From assembly GCA_003973265.1 (NCBI GenBank), contig QNYZ01000088.1:1-48000 (forward strand): a stretch of DNA of 48,000 nt, given 5' to 3'. The stretch comes from Deltaproteobacteria bacterium. Lineage in GTDB: Bacteria > Desulfobacterota > Desulfobacteria > Desulfobacterales > QNYZ01. The notes under the pieces are model-generated. The model was not told the DNA's origin, searched no databases, and was given only the letters and a program-made list of their open reading frames with translations. Of this stretch, positions 33,352 to 42,171 are shown one piece after another. Each line of letters begins with the position of its first letter. Position 1 is the first letter of the stretch. The translations under genes were made by a program, and so were the position numbers.

Positions 33352-33619
33352 AAAGATCGTCTGCGCAAACCACCGCATCCACCAGAGAAGCAACACCCAG
33401 GCCTTTGAGCATTGCCTTGGTTGTCACGCAGCCATCGCTGGTGGCAATGGCGACACTCATGTCATGGGCGTGAAGCGTTATGAATAATGCCGCAAGATCG
33501 GTCAGGGGACGGGCCGATGCCACCGAATCCGGAAGAAACCAGACGGCGGCCAGGGCATCCTCGGCCGCCCGTAACTGCAGTAGGAAGATATCTTTGCCCG
33601 GTTGTCGGCATTTCAGGGT
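33302..33619 (-). pseudogene. HAD-family phosphatase remnant
   Basis: A 105-codon frame opens directly after a stop and has no good start near its beginning. It reads KDIFLLQLRAAEDALAAVWF, then LFITLHAHDMSVAIATSDG, then KAMLKGLGVASLVDAVVCADD. This matches the middle of HAD phosphatases: the helical cap, then the motif II Thr/Ser strand (AIATSDG). Motif I (DxDGTL) and the C-terminal motif III-IV Lys/Asp part are missing. Both ends are eroded and the 3' end overlaps the convergent oxidase gene. The following ~250 bp to 33871 show nothing firm. Confidence 0.6.
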
Positions 33620-33871
33620 TTATCAAACGCCGTTTCGCCTGGTACGTCCGCCCCTGGCGGTCTTATCGGCAGATGTACACAAGGGGGCAGGGGCCTGGCA
33701 GATATTTACAGATTGTTTTATCTGTTGTTTTAGCACCATGAGTCTGGTATCCATGTCTATACATGGAGCCCGCATGGTGAGATGGTTGATATTTCCATCT
33801 GCAAGCGAGGCTTTTTTTGTTACCCACTTTGATGTGAACGACAGAATTGGAAATCGTATCATCGATTGATT

Positions 33872-36388
33872 ATGACACAACCATTACTCCAAGATATTCT
33901 ACCGCTGGTCCGGCAACCGAGCCGATATCTGGGCAATGAAATCAACCGGGTCAAAAAAGATCTGGATGCCGTTGATCTTTGCGTGGCGCTGGCGTTTCCC
34001 GATATGTACGAAATCGGCACCTCTCATTTCGGGATGCAGATTTTATATGACCGGCTCAATGCTCGTGCCGATATTGCGGCCGAACGGGTATTTGCACCGG
34101 ATATGGATATGCAGGCCCGCTTAAAATCCGCCGACCTGCCGCTGACATCCCTGGAATCCGGATCACCGCTTCGCCGGTTTGATATTATCGGATTCAGCCT
34201 CTTATACGAACTGAACTACACCAATATCCTGGCGATGCTTGACCTGGCCGGCATACCGTTTTCGGCCGCGGATCGGGATGACGCTTATCCCATGATTATT
34301 GCCGGGGGGCCATGTACCGTCAATCCGGAACCGGTGGCCGAGTTTTTTGATGCCATGGTCGTTGGCGATGGCGAAGAGACATTGCTGGCCATGGCCGATA
34401 TCTGGATGGTCTGGAAAAACGACGGCACGAACAATAAAACCGACCTGCTGCAACGGTGGCAGGGAGTCGAGGGGGTCTATATCCCCTCATTTTTTGATGT
34501 CACCTATGGTGAGGACGGCCTGGCCAGAACCACGGCGGACAGGCCGGAATTTTCAACGGTTCGGCGGGCTGTTTTACCAGATCTGAACCATGCTTCGTTT
34601 CCTGCAGCGCCCGTGGTTCCTTTTGGCCGCCCGGTGCACGACCGACTGCGCATGGAAATTTCAAGGGGATGTACAAGGGGATGCCGGTTCTGCCAGGCCG
34701 GAATGATCTACCGCCCGGTTCGGGATCGGGCACCGGAAACCATCTTGTCCCTTACCGGGCAGGGGCTGGAATCCACCGGGTATGACGAGATTTCCCTGCT
34801 CTCTCTTTCCACCGGAGATTACGGGTGTATCGTGCCCCTTTTGGAAAGGTTAATGACCCGGTATGCCGCCGATCACCGGGCGGTATCTTTTCCCTCCCTG
34901 CGTGCCGATACGCTGACACCGAACCTGGTCAGCCTGATCAAAAAAGTCCGTAAAACCGGCTTTACCATCGCCCCCGAAGCCGGGAGCCAGCGGTTGCGGG
35001 ACCTGATCAATAAAAATATCACCCGGACGGACATCGAAAATAGTGTTCAGTTCGTATTCGAACAGGGCTGGCAGGTCATCAAACTTTACTTCATGATCGG
35101 GCTGCCCACGGAAACCCAGGCTGACCTGGAGGCCATTGTTGATCTGGTCAACCATTTACGCCGTATCCGTCCGGTCAAGGGGCGCCGGCGGCCGAAAATG
35201 AATGTCAGTGTCACGACTTTTATTCCCAAATCGCATACACCCTTTCAATGGCATTCCCAGATGTCCTTATCCGAATCGCAGCAAAAGATTGACTGGCTGA
35301 GAGAAGCGCTCAAACCGGCCCGGGTAAAATTTAAATGGCAAAAACCGGAGGTGAGCTGGATGGAGGGAATCTTCTCAAGGGGCGACCGCCGGATGTCCCG
35401 TCTCCTCATTGCCGCTTACCGCAAGGGCTGTCGTTTTGACGGATGGAGTGATCACTTTGACTTTGATAAATGGCAGGCGGCACTGGATGAAGTGAACCTG
35501 GATGCCGATTTTTTTACGACCCGCAAACGCTCTTTTGATGAGCCCCTGCCATGGGATCATATTGATACCCGGGTGACTTCATCGTTTTTACAAAAGGAGT
35601 GGAACCGGGCCCTCAGCGGAGAGAAAACCGCCGACTGCCGAAGGGGAAAATGTCACCAGTGCGGGGTATGTGATTTCAAGACCATTGCACCGGTGGTATT
35701 TACCGACGATCCCGGGCGCCGCGTTATTCCGGATGATCGGGAAACAAAACGACCGATCATTTATGTAAAAACCCGCGTAGCTTTTTCCAAAACCGGTGAT
35801 GCCCGTTTCTTTGGTCACCTGGAGATGGTTAATGTGTTTATCCGGGCCTTTCGACGAGCCCGGATTTCCCTCAAATGTACGGAAGGATTTCATCCCAAGC
35901 CGAAGATTTCATTTGCAGATCCCCTGCCTGTCGGCATGGAGAGTGTAAACGAATCCTTGACCATTGAGGTACCATCAAATACAAACGTATCGGAGATGAC
36001 TCGCAAGCTGAACGATCAACTGCCCGCTGGATTATCTGTAACCGGAATCTCTCCCGTTAAAGGCCGCAAACAATCTCTGCCGTCCAAAATCATCTGCTAC
36101 CGGATCCGTTTGAAAGAAGGACGATTTGATTCCGCGCTTATCCAGGCTTTCACCGAAAAGAAATCCTGGATGCATGAAAAAAGAACAGCCAGGGGGAAAG
36201 TGACCCAGTTAGATCTTAAGGAGATTATTCAGAAAATAAAATTGTCGTCTGATAAACAACTGACGCTCTGTCTGTATCAGAAGCCGGGAAAAATGCTCCG
36301 GCCACCGGATCTGCTTAGAACTGTTTTTTCCCTGACTGAGAAGCAAGTACAATTGTCGCGGATTGTAAAACAACAGGATACCCCATGA
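33872..36388 (+). CDS. TIGR03960-type radical SAM protein fused to DUF2344
   Basis: An 838-aa protein. The N-terminal B12-binding-like domain (about 1-200) has FPDMYEIGTSHFGMQILYD and GGPCTVNPEP. The radical SAM core has C267, C271 and C274 in SRGCTRGCRFC and APEAGSQRLRDLINKNI. The last ~230 residues are the DUF2344/TIGR03936 domain (VAFSKTGDARFFGHLEM, GFHPKPKISFADPLPVG). The reaction is unknown; conserved linkage to RNase G suggests an RNA-modifying task (inference). The start ATG at 33872 is preferred to the TTG at 33866; no ribosome-binding site is visible. The stop overlaps rng by 4 bp. Confidence 0.88.
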   Translation: MTQPLLQDILPLVRQPSRYLGNEINRVKKDLDAVDLCVALAFPDMYEIGTSHFGMQILYDRLNARADIAAERVFAPDMDMQARLKSADLPLTSLESGSPLRRFDIIGFSLLYELNYTNILAMLDLAGIPFSAADRDDAYPMIIAGGPCTVNPEPVAEFFDAMVVGDGEETLLAMADIWMVWKNDGTNNKTDLLQRWQGVEGVYIPSFFDVTYGEDGLARTTADRPEFSTVRRAVLPDLNHASFPAAPVVPFGRPVHDRLRMEISRGCTRGCRFCQAGMIYRPVRDRAPETILSLTGQGLESTGYDEISLLSLSTGDYGCIVPLLERLMTRYAADHRAVSFPSLRADTLTPNLVSLIKKVRKTGFTIAPEAGSQRLRDLINKNITRTDIENSVQFVFEQGWQVIKLYFMIGLPTETQADLEAIVDLVNHLRRIRPVKGRRRPKMNVSVTTFIPKSHTPFQWHSQMSLSESQQKIDWLREALKPARVKFKWQKPEVSWMEGIFSRGDRRMSRLLIAAYRKGCRFDGWSDHFDFDKWQAALDEVNLDADFFTTRKRSFDEPLPWDHIDTRVTSSFLQKEWNRALSGEKTADCRRGKCHQCGVCDFKTIAPVVFTDDPGRRVIPDDRETKRPIIYVKTRVAFSKTGDARFFGHLEMVNVFIRAFRRARISLKCTEGFHPKPKISFADPLPVGMESVNESLTIEVPSNTNVSEMTRKLNDQLPAGLSVTGISPVKGRKQSLPSKIICYRIRLKEGRFDSALIQAFTEKKSWMHEKRTARGKVTQLDLKEIIQKIKLSSDKQLTLCLYQKPGKMLRPPDLLRTVFSLTEKQVQLSRIVKQQDTP

Positions 36389-37944
36389 TTCGTCAGCTCA
36401 TTATCAACGAAACCGAACATGAAACCCGGGTGGCTCTGCTCGAAGACGGCACCATTGTCGAAGTTTTCTACGAACGGGGTGACAATACGGAAATTACCGG
36501 AAATATCTACAAGGGCCGGGTTCAGCGGGTCCTTCCGGGAATGCAGGCGGCCTTTATCGATATCGGTCTGAAGCAGGCGGCATTTATTCATGCCAATGAT
36601 ATTGTCCGAAAAAATGACCCGGTTCTGGAAAAGTTTTTCAATGACGATCTGAATGATGGTGCCCTGGAAGACTGGCGGCAGGAGCCGGTCGGCCAGACCG
36701 ACAGCATGCTGACCATTCCGCCGACACCGGAAGATTATCCCATTGACGAACTTCTTACCGAGGGCCAGGAACTGATGGTTCACGTGGCCAAATCGCCCAT
36801 GGGATCCAAGGGCGCGCGGGTCACCACCTATATCTCCCTGCCCGGACGGTTTCTGGTCCTGATGCCATTTTCCGATCATATCGGCGTATCACGCCGGATA
36901 GAAAAAGAAGTCGAGCGCGACCGTCTCAAGCAGATCGTCCAGTCCCTGCGCAGAGGTAATTGCGGGTATATTGTCCGTACGGCCAGCGAGGGGATTGCGG
37001 CCGAAAAACTGGCCGATGAAATGGGGTTTTTAGATAAATTATGGGAAGCTATCCAGAAAAAGGAAAAGACCCTGTCGGCGACCACGCTGCTGCACAAGGA
37101 ATTAAATGTCAGCCTGCGGGCTGTTCGGGATCTTTTGACCAACGAGGCGGAGAAAGTCATCACCGACTCCCGTATTGTTTATGAAGATGTCCTGTCGTTT
37201 CTAGATACCTATATGCCGGCCTTGAAGGATTCGGTAACATTATACGAAGGCCCCGAACCGATTTTTGACGCCTACAATCTTGAATGGGATATTTCACGGG
37301 CTTTAAAACGAAAAGTCTGGATGAAATCCGGCGGGTATATCGTTATTGACCAAACCGAAGCGCTTTGTGCCATTGACGTCAATACCGGGCGTTACGTCGG
37401 TACACACAACCAGGATGAAACGATTTTGAAAACCAACCTGGAAGCCGTCAAGGAAATCGCCTATCAGGTTCGCCTGCGGGATATCGGCGGGATCATCATC
37501 ATTGATTTTATCGATATGGTAAAAAAACTCCATCAGGAAAAGGTGTTTAACGAACTGCTCGACGCCCTGAAAAAAGACCGGAGTAAGACGCATGTACTGC
37601 CTATCTCCGAGCTGGGGCTGGTCCAGATGACCCGCAAACGGGTTCGGCAGCCTTTGCACCAGATCCTGTGCGAGCCCTGTTTTTATTGTGACGGGCAGGG
37701 GACGCTGATGTCCCGGCGTTCAATCTGTTACAATATTTACCGTGAAATGCTTCGACAGTCGCGTGATCTGATGGGAGACCGCCTGACGCTGCGTGTCAAC
37801 CCGGAAATCGCCGATCTGTTTTATGGCGAGGAGCGGCGTCTGGTGGAGATTCTGGAAGACAAATTCAGCCGCCAGATTGTCATCTATCCAAACCCGACCT
37901 ATCATCTCGAGCAGTTCGATGTTCTGGAAGTATTGGATACCTGA
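36385..37944 (+). CDS. rng: Ribonuclease E/G family protein
   Basis: A 519-aa endoribonuclease. The S1 RNA-binding domain is near residues 35-130 (GNIYKGRVQRVLPGMQAAFIDIG), the catalytic DNase I-like site has AIDVNTGRYVG and IIIDFIDM with the Mg-binding aspartates, and the zinc-link CEPCFYC lies about residue 430. The length, without a long C-terminal scaffold, indicates RNase G rather than RNase E. It processes 16S rRNA 5' ends and mRNAs. It is translationally coupled to the radical SAM gene and ended by the bidirectional hairpin at 37961. Confidence 0.94.
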   Translation: MIRQLIINETEHETRVALLEDGTIVEVFYERGDNTEITGNIYKGRVQRVLPGMQAAFIDIGLKQAAFIHANDIVRKNDPVLEKFFNDDLNDGALEDWRQEPVGQTDSMLTIPPTPEDYPIDELLTEGQELMVHVAKSPMGSKGARVTTYISLPGRFLVLMPFSDHIGVSRRIEKEVERDRLKQIVQSLRRGNCGYIVRTASEGIAAEKLADEMGFLDKLWEAIQKKEKTLSATTLLHKELNVSLRAVRDLLTNEAEKVITDSRIVYEDVLSFLDTYMPALKDSVTLYEGPEPIFDAYNLEWDISRALKRKVWMKSGGYIVIDQTEALCAIDVNTGRYVGTHNQDETILKTNLEAVKEIAYQVRLRDIGGIIIIDFIDMVKKLHQEKVFNELLDALKKDRSKTHVLPISELGLVQMTRKRVRQPLHQILCEPCFYCDGQGTLMSRRSICYNIYREMLRQSRDLMGDRLTLRVNPEIADLFYGEERRLVEILEDKFSRQIVIYPNPTYHLEQFDVLEVLDT

Positions 37945-37960
37945 AACGCCATTGACGATG

Positions 37961-37996
37961 CGGTAAGGCAGGGTTATGGCGCTCCCTGCCTTACCG
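37961..37996. terminator. Bidirectional terminator between rng and the second NO reductase
   Basis: CGGTAAGGCAGGG and CCCTGCCTTACCG form a 13-bp perfect stem around a 10-base loop. It sits between convergent genes, 17 bases after the rng stop. T-runs on both sides are short, so it may act partly as a barrier. Confidence 0.75.
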
Positions 37997-38021
37997 GGTT
38001 TGTAAACCGTTTACCGATTGG

Positions 38022-40295
38022 TTAGAGCTCGATCCCCAGCCGTTCCCATACCGATTCACCATCCCTGATTTCCGCGGCTTTCAAGTGTGGAAAGGTGGTA
38101 ATCAGAAAGTAGGCCAGTGGCAGAACCCCCAGCACGATAATGATCGCGTCGGGGATTACGCGAAAGTTTCCGAGAAAGACGACGATTCCCTTCTCAAAAA
38201 AATCGGCGCTTCTGGCTACCCAGAGGCCTTCTTTAAATGAGGTCCAGGCTTGCAGCGCGCCGACGGGCAGCAGCGTGGTAAACGCCATCAGAAACAGGCC
38301 GCCGTTGAGTCCCCAAAACGACACTTTCAGCAAACTGTCATTCCAGTGGGCCTTGTCGACCAGGCCGCGCCACGAAAATAGAAGCAGGGCAACCGACAGC
38401 ATGCCATACGTTCCGAACATGGCCGTATGGCCGTGGTGCATGGTCAGATAGGTTCCGTGTTCATAAAAATTCACAATGGGAAGGTTGATGACGAAGCCGA
38501 AAACGCCGGCACCCAGAAAGTTCCAGAAGGATGCGGCCACCAGGAAATACATCGGCCATTTATAGCTGAATTGACGGCCTTCTTTGCGAATGCCCCGGTA
38601 TTCCATTAACCCCCGCACCACAAGGGTGAGCAGCGGTACCGGCTCCATGGAGGAAAAGATGGCGCCCCATCCAACCCAGAAGGCCGCCCCGCCGTACCAG
38701 TAATAGTGATGCGCCGTTCCGATGATTCCGCTTAAAAAGGTAATCGCTGCCGTAAAATAGGCCACTTTCAAGGCGGACCTGGCTGAGGCCAACCCCATGG
38801 CCACCATCAGCAGGGCGATAACGGCAATGCCGAAAAACTCAAAGATGCTTTCCACCCAGAGGTGAACCACGAACCAGCGCCAGTAATCCGCCATGGTCAG
38901 GTGGGATCCGCGGCCGTAAAACAGCCCGAAGCCGTAAAAAGCCACAACCAGAACGGCGCTGAACACGTAAAACCAGATCAACGCACTGAATTCGTCTTTG
39001 TGTATTTTCAGATGCTGGCCGACCGCGCGGTAGACGATTAAAAGCCAGAAAATCAGACCCCCGAGCAGCAGGATCTGCCAGATCCGGCCCAGTTCAAGAA
39101 ACTCCCACCCCTGGTGACCCAGCCAGAACCACCAGTTTCCCAGCAATCCCTTGATTCCCAGGGCTTCACCCGTCAAGCTCCCGACGGCAACCAACAGAAC
39201 GGCACCAAACAGGAGCTGGACCAGTACACCCTGCCTGGCCGGTTCTTTTCCGCCGATAATCGGTGCCAGGTAGATAGCCGAAGCCAGCCAGGTGGTGGCA
39301 ATCCAGAACACCATTAATTGAAGGTGCCAGGATTTGGCCCAGCTATAGGGTATCAGCTTGGCCACAAAAGGAAGAAAAAAGGTCCCTGGATGGATCGTGT
39401 AGTGGGCCATCAATCCCCCGAAGCAGGTCTGAACGAGAAAGAGCAGAATGACCACCACGAAAAACTTGGCTGCATAAAGCTGGCTGGGCGTCAGAGGCAT
39501 ATCGATCAGTTTTTCAGACAGCGCCGCGCCCTTTGCGCCTCCGTACCACAAGGCGTAGCGGTGAATCCAGAAGACAAAAAGCCCCAGGACCACGAGCAGG
39601 GAGACGATACCGGCAATGGAAAAGAAGTAGGTTTCCGTGCTGGCCGTGTTTCCGACACTTTTATCCGGTGGCCAGTTATTGGTATACGTAAAATCAGATC
39701 CCGGACGAAGGGTGGACGCCACCCAGGCGGTCCAAAAGAAAAACCTGGAAATTTCGAGCCGCTGCTGTGCTTCGCGGATGGTGTCAGGTAAAATGCCATA
39801 TCGCTGCTCACCTTCCTTGAAAATTTTTTGCCAGTGTTGCTGAACCTTTTTAAGCCCTTCAACCTGAGCGGCGGTTAACGTAAGGGTATCTGAGTCCGCA
39901 TCATAGCGGTTCGGCCTGGTTTCATGCTTAATTTTGACATCGATGATCCCCTTCTGAAGATCATCAAGGCTGTTATATGGTTTTCCGTAGTCTTTCCGGG
40001 CGTAAAATTCGCCAATCGTTATAGACATGATGTGCAGGGTCAGGGCGGAGAATTCCGGGCCCCGCTGGGAACCATGCCCCCAGACCGCACCGTGATCCAT
40101 CAATCCGTATCGTTGATACGTATTCTGACCGGCGATGATATCCGCTTTTTCAAATAGAATATCACCACCGGGGCCCTCTACTTTACCCGGGTACGGCGGA
40201 AGAGACTTTTTCATATAGATCCCGCCACCCAGCAGAACACCCATGGCCACGAAAAAACAGATAATGGCTGCCCACTTTAATGTTTTTACTGACAT
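38022..40295 (-). CDS. norB: Quinol-dependent nitric oxide reductase (qNOR), copy 2
   Basis: A 757-aa membrane enzyme that reduces NO to N2O. The N-terminal cytochrome-like domain contains GGDILFEKADIIAGQNTYQ and GLMDHGAVWGHGSQRGPEFS. Active-site residues H478 and E482/E486 (HLWVESIFE), H529-H530 (GTAHHYYW) and E551 (SSMEPVP) fall at the same numbers as in the copy ending at 5781. The SWHLQLMVFW segment, part of the quinol site region in qNOR, is more canonical here than SLHTQVAILW of copy 1. AAAGGAGG lies 6 bases before the ATG. It is last of a six-gene set starting with cooS, and lies 97 bp after an Rrf2 gene. Confidence 0.94.
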   Translation of the reverse strand: MSVKTLKWAAIICFFVAMGVLLGGGIYMKKSLPPYPGKVEGPGGDILFEKADIIAGQNTYQRYGLMDHGAVWGHGSQRGPEFSALTLHIMSITIGEFYARKDYGKPYNSLDDLQKGIIDVKIKHETRPNRYDADSDTLTLTAAQVEGLKKVQQHWQKIFKEGEQRYGILPDTIREAQQRLEISRFFFWTAWVASTLRPGSDFTYTNNWPPDKSVGNTASTETYFFSIAGIVSLLVVLGLFVFWIHRYALWYGGAKGAALSEKLIDMPLTPSQLYAAKFFVVVILLFLVQTCFGGLMAHYTIHPGTFFLPFVAKLIPYSWAKSWHLQLMVFWIATTWLASAIYLAPIIGGKEPARQGVLVQLLFGAVLLVAVGSLTGEALGIKGLLGNWWFWLGHQGWEFLELGRIWQILLLGGLIFWLLIVYRAVGQHLKIHKDEFSALIWFYVFSAVLVVAFYGFGLFYGRGSHLTMADYWRWFVVHLWVESIFEFFGIAVIALLMVAMGLASARSALKVAYFTAAITFLSGIIGTAHHYYWYGGAAFWVGWGAIFSSMEPVPLLTLVVRGLMEYRGIRKEGRQFSYKWPMYFLVAASFWNFLGAGVFGFVINLPIVNFYEHGTYLTMHHGHTAMFGTYGMLSVALLLFSWRGLVDKAHWNDSLLKVSFWGLNGGLFLMAFTTLLPVGALQAWTSFKEGLWVARSADFFEKGIVVFLGNFRVIPDAIIIVLGVLPLAYFLITTFPHLKAAEIRDGESVWERLGIEL

Positions 40296-40392
40296 GCATT
40301 TCCTCCTTTCTTAATTTGAGTTGAAGATAAAAACATCTAAATATCTATTTATTGAACATAAAATCGTTTCCGTACGCTCTTTTACAGGGGAA

Positions 40393-40776
40393 CTACAATT
40401 GCGCGACAGTGGTTTCATTCATCATTTTTCCAAACTGTTCAGATATGATTTGCCAGCGCAGGTGGAGACCGCAACTGCCATTACAAACATTCACACCGAG
40501 CAGGCATAGCTTGAAATCATCAACCTTCATAAATAAATTGACCACTTCATGGAGAAAGATGTCCGATGCGGGTTTGGACAAAACGACGCCACCGCCCCTG
40601 CCGCGGGTGGATAAAACCAGACCGGCCTGGGTCAGCCGGTTGAGAATCTTGGATAAAAAATTATGCGGAATCTGCATTTCAGCGGCAATGGTTGACGACA
40701 AAACAGGTTTTTCGGAACCCTTCTGGCTTAAGAACTTCATTGCCCGCAGCGCATAAATGGCGGTCTGGTTGAGCAT
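40393..40776 (-). CDS. Rrf2-family [Fe-S] regulator, NsrR-like, copy 2
   Basis: A 127-aa repressor, strongly similar to the protein ending at 8331. The HTH LSSTIAAEMQIPHNFLSKIL and wing TRGRGGGV are followed by C91, C98 and C102 (CLLGVNVCNGSC). It would sense NO through its cluster and control the following norB and perhaps the upstream Fe-S, hemerythrin and cooS genes. The 110 bp before it contain motifs at 40837-40858 that resemble those of the other module. No Shine-Dalgarno is evident before the ATG. Confidence 0.9.
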   Translation of the reverse strand: MLNQTAIYALRAMKFLSQKGSEKPVLSSTIAAEMQIPHNFLSKILNRLTQAGLVLSTRGRGGGVVLSKPASDIFLHEVVNLFMKVDDFKLCLLGVNVCNGSCGLHLRWQIISEQFGKMMNETTVAQL

Positions 40777-40836
40777 AAATTATTTTTTTTACTCCAGATT
40801 CACTGGCGCCGACGCCTGACAATCAAATACGATAAC

Positions 40837-40858
40837 TTCATCTGATAGTATTCAATAC
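40837..40858 (-). promoter_or_regulatory. Candidate Rrf2 operator upstream of the second Rrf2 gene
   Basis: Minus-strand GTATTGAATACTAT (40858-40845) contains the perfect dyad GTATT-G-AATAC. It agrees at 12 of 14 positions with GTATTGGATAGTAT upstream of cooS (45600-45587). Directly next to it is CAGATGAA (40844-40837), the half site of the NsrR-like palindrome at 8211-8233. No binding data; a proposal. Confidence 0.45.
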
Positions 40859-40886
40859 AGGAAAAAAAATATCTTCGAGACATAAG

Positions 40887-41372
40887 CTAATCTGTTACCC
40901 AGCCTTCTTCTAAAATATCGCCCTGAACCCCTGCTACCACGTATTTGATGGGAACTTTCCGACTGGCTTCCTGCGCTGCCTGTTTGACTAAATTCAGTAA
41001 CCCTGAACAGCAGGGCACCTGCATGATTAATACGGTGAGGCTGTTTATCCTGGCATCATCGAACCATGCCTTTATTTTTTGAAGGTATATTTCCTGATTA
41101 ACATCCAGCTTTGGACAGGCCACTGCCATGGATTTTCCATCCAAGTAGTCGCGGTGAAAATCGCCCAGCGCATAAGCCACGCAGTCAGCCGTCAGCAACA
41201 CATCCGCCCCTTTAAAATACGGTGCCACCGGGGAAATCAGGTGCATTTGGATGGGCCACTGCCGCAGCCTGGATTCAATTTTTCCCTCCGGCCCGTCATC
41301 AGATTTTTGGTCTTTATCTTTAAAATTTAGCATCCGAGAACCGGGACATCCTTCAATCATGTTCATCGTCAC
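40887..41372 (-). CDS. Short Fe-S cluster-binding protein, ferredoxin domain absent
   Basis: A 161-aa protein of the Fe-S family that carries GCPGS, SRLRQWPIQMHLISP and PYFKGADVLLTADCVAYALGDFH. Cysteines C9, C64, C86, C121 and C122 could bind a cluster. Relatives I know usually have an N-terminal 4Fe-4S ferredoxin domain before the GCPGS motif; here the protein starts almost at that motif, so the electron-entry domain is lost or encoded elsewhere. Relatives are often near hybrid-cluster or Rrf2 genes, which fits nitrosative stress. The start overlaps the hemerythrin gene stop by 4 bp, so it is coupled. Confidence 0.75.
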   Translation of the reverse strand: MTMNMIEGCPGSRMLNFKDKDQKSDDGPEGKIESRLRQWPIQMHLISPVAPYFKGADVLLTADCVAYALGDFHRDYLDGKSMAVACPKLDVNQEIYLQKIKAWFDDARINSLTVLIMQVPCCSGLLNLVKQAAQEASRKVPIKYVVAGVQGDILEEGWVTD

Positions 41373-42160
41373 ACCTCCTTTGGGTTCAATTTTTCCTCGA
41401 ATCGCTCAACGAGTGCTTGATATTTTTCCGGTGAATATCCGATCTCTCGGTCGGCTTCATGAAACCTGGAAAACAGTTCACCAACCTGTTTGATTGAAAG
41501 ATTTTTATCCATCCATGGATAGAGAATCTCGTCTTCTTTCCTGATGTGCGCAGATAACAGGTCCCTGTATGCGGTCAAACGGCGGGCAATGGTATCTAAA
41601 TCTCTGTGTTCGAGTGCGTCAAGCACGGCCTTTACATGGTTTCGGGCCTGCTTATGCTCTTCAAGCATGGCCTTTATAATACCGTGATCAGCGTCAAAAT
41701 ATTTAAATAGAATGTCTTCTTCCTTGGCATGGTGATATTTGTCTGCATAGCTGCGTATAAAATCAACACCATCCAGGATGAGTTGCCGACCTTCTTTTGA
41801 TTCTATGTCCAGGTTTTTCAGGATAGCAGGGATCAGGTTTAAATATCGCTTGATCAGGACATGCTCATCCATCAGTTTTTTAATGGCGGGAGAATAGGAT
41901 ATTTTTTCTGGTTCGGTACTTATTTTTCTTTTCATCGCGGGGACCTGAATAGGTTTATCGGGAAATAAAACGGCCGCGATTTTTGCCATTATTACTTTTT
42001 CTTCATCTTCACCCAGATGGTGAATTTCGATAATATCCTTCAGGAGGCAGGTCCCCACGCTGCAGGGTGCACACCCGATGCCGTGCGCATCGAGGATTCC
42101 GCCTACTTCAGGAAATTGATCGATAATCTGCTTGATGCCGGTATTCAGGTAAGTTTCCAT
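41369..42160 (-). CDS. DUF1858/ScdA_N-hemerythrin protein (RIC/YtfE-like)
   Basis: A 263-aa cytoplasmic protein. The N-terminal ~70 residues form a DUF1858/ScdA_N-type domain with GIGCAPCSVGTC (C30, C33, C38). Residues ~90-220 form a hemerythrin four-helix bundle: H100, H143/H144 and E147/E148 in HHAKEEDILF, H169, and H205/E209 in HIRKEDEILYP are the expected di-iron ligands. Proteins of this type (YtfE/ScdA) repair or protect Fe-S clusters after NO and oxidative damage. The gene is between an unrecognised gene (11 bp) and the Fe-S protein (4-bp overlap). Confidence 0.88.
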   Translation of the reverse strand: METYLNTGIKQIIDQFPEVGGILDAHGIGCAPCSVGTCLLKDIIEIHHLGEDEEKVIMAKIAAVLFPDKPIQVPAMKRKISTEPEKISYSPAIKKLMDEHVLIKRYLNLIPAILKNLDIESKEGRQLILDGVDFIRSYADKYHHAKEEDILFKYFDADHGIIKAMLEEHKQARNHVKAVLDALEHRDLDTIARRLTAYRDLLSAHIRKEDEILYPWMDKNLSIKQVGELFSRFHEADREIGYSPEKYQALVERFEEKLNPKEV

Positions 42161-42171
42161 AAATCACCCAT

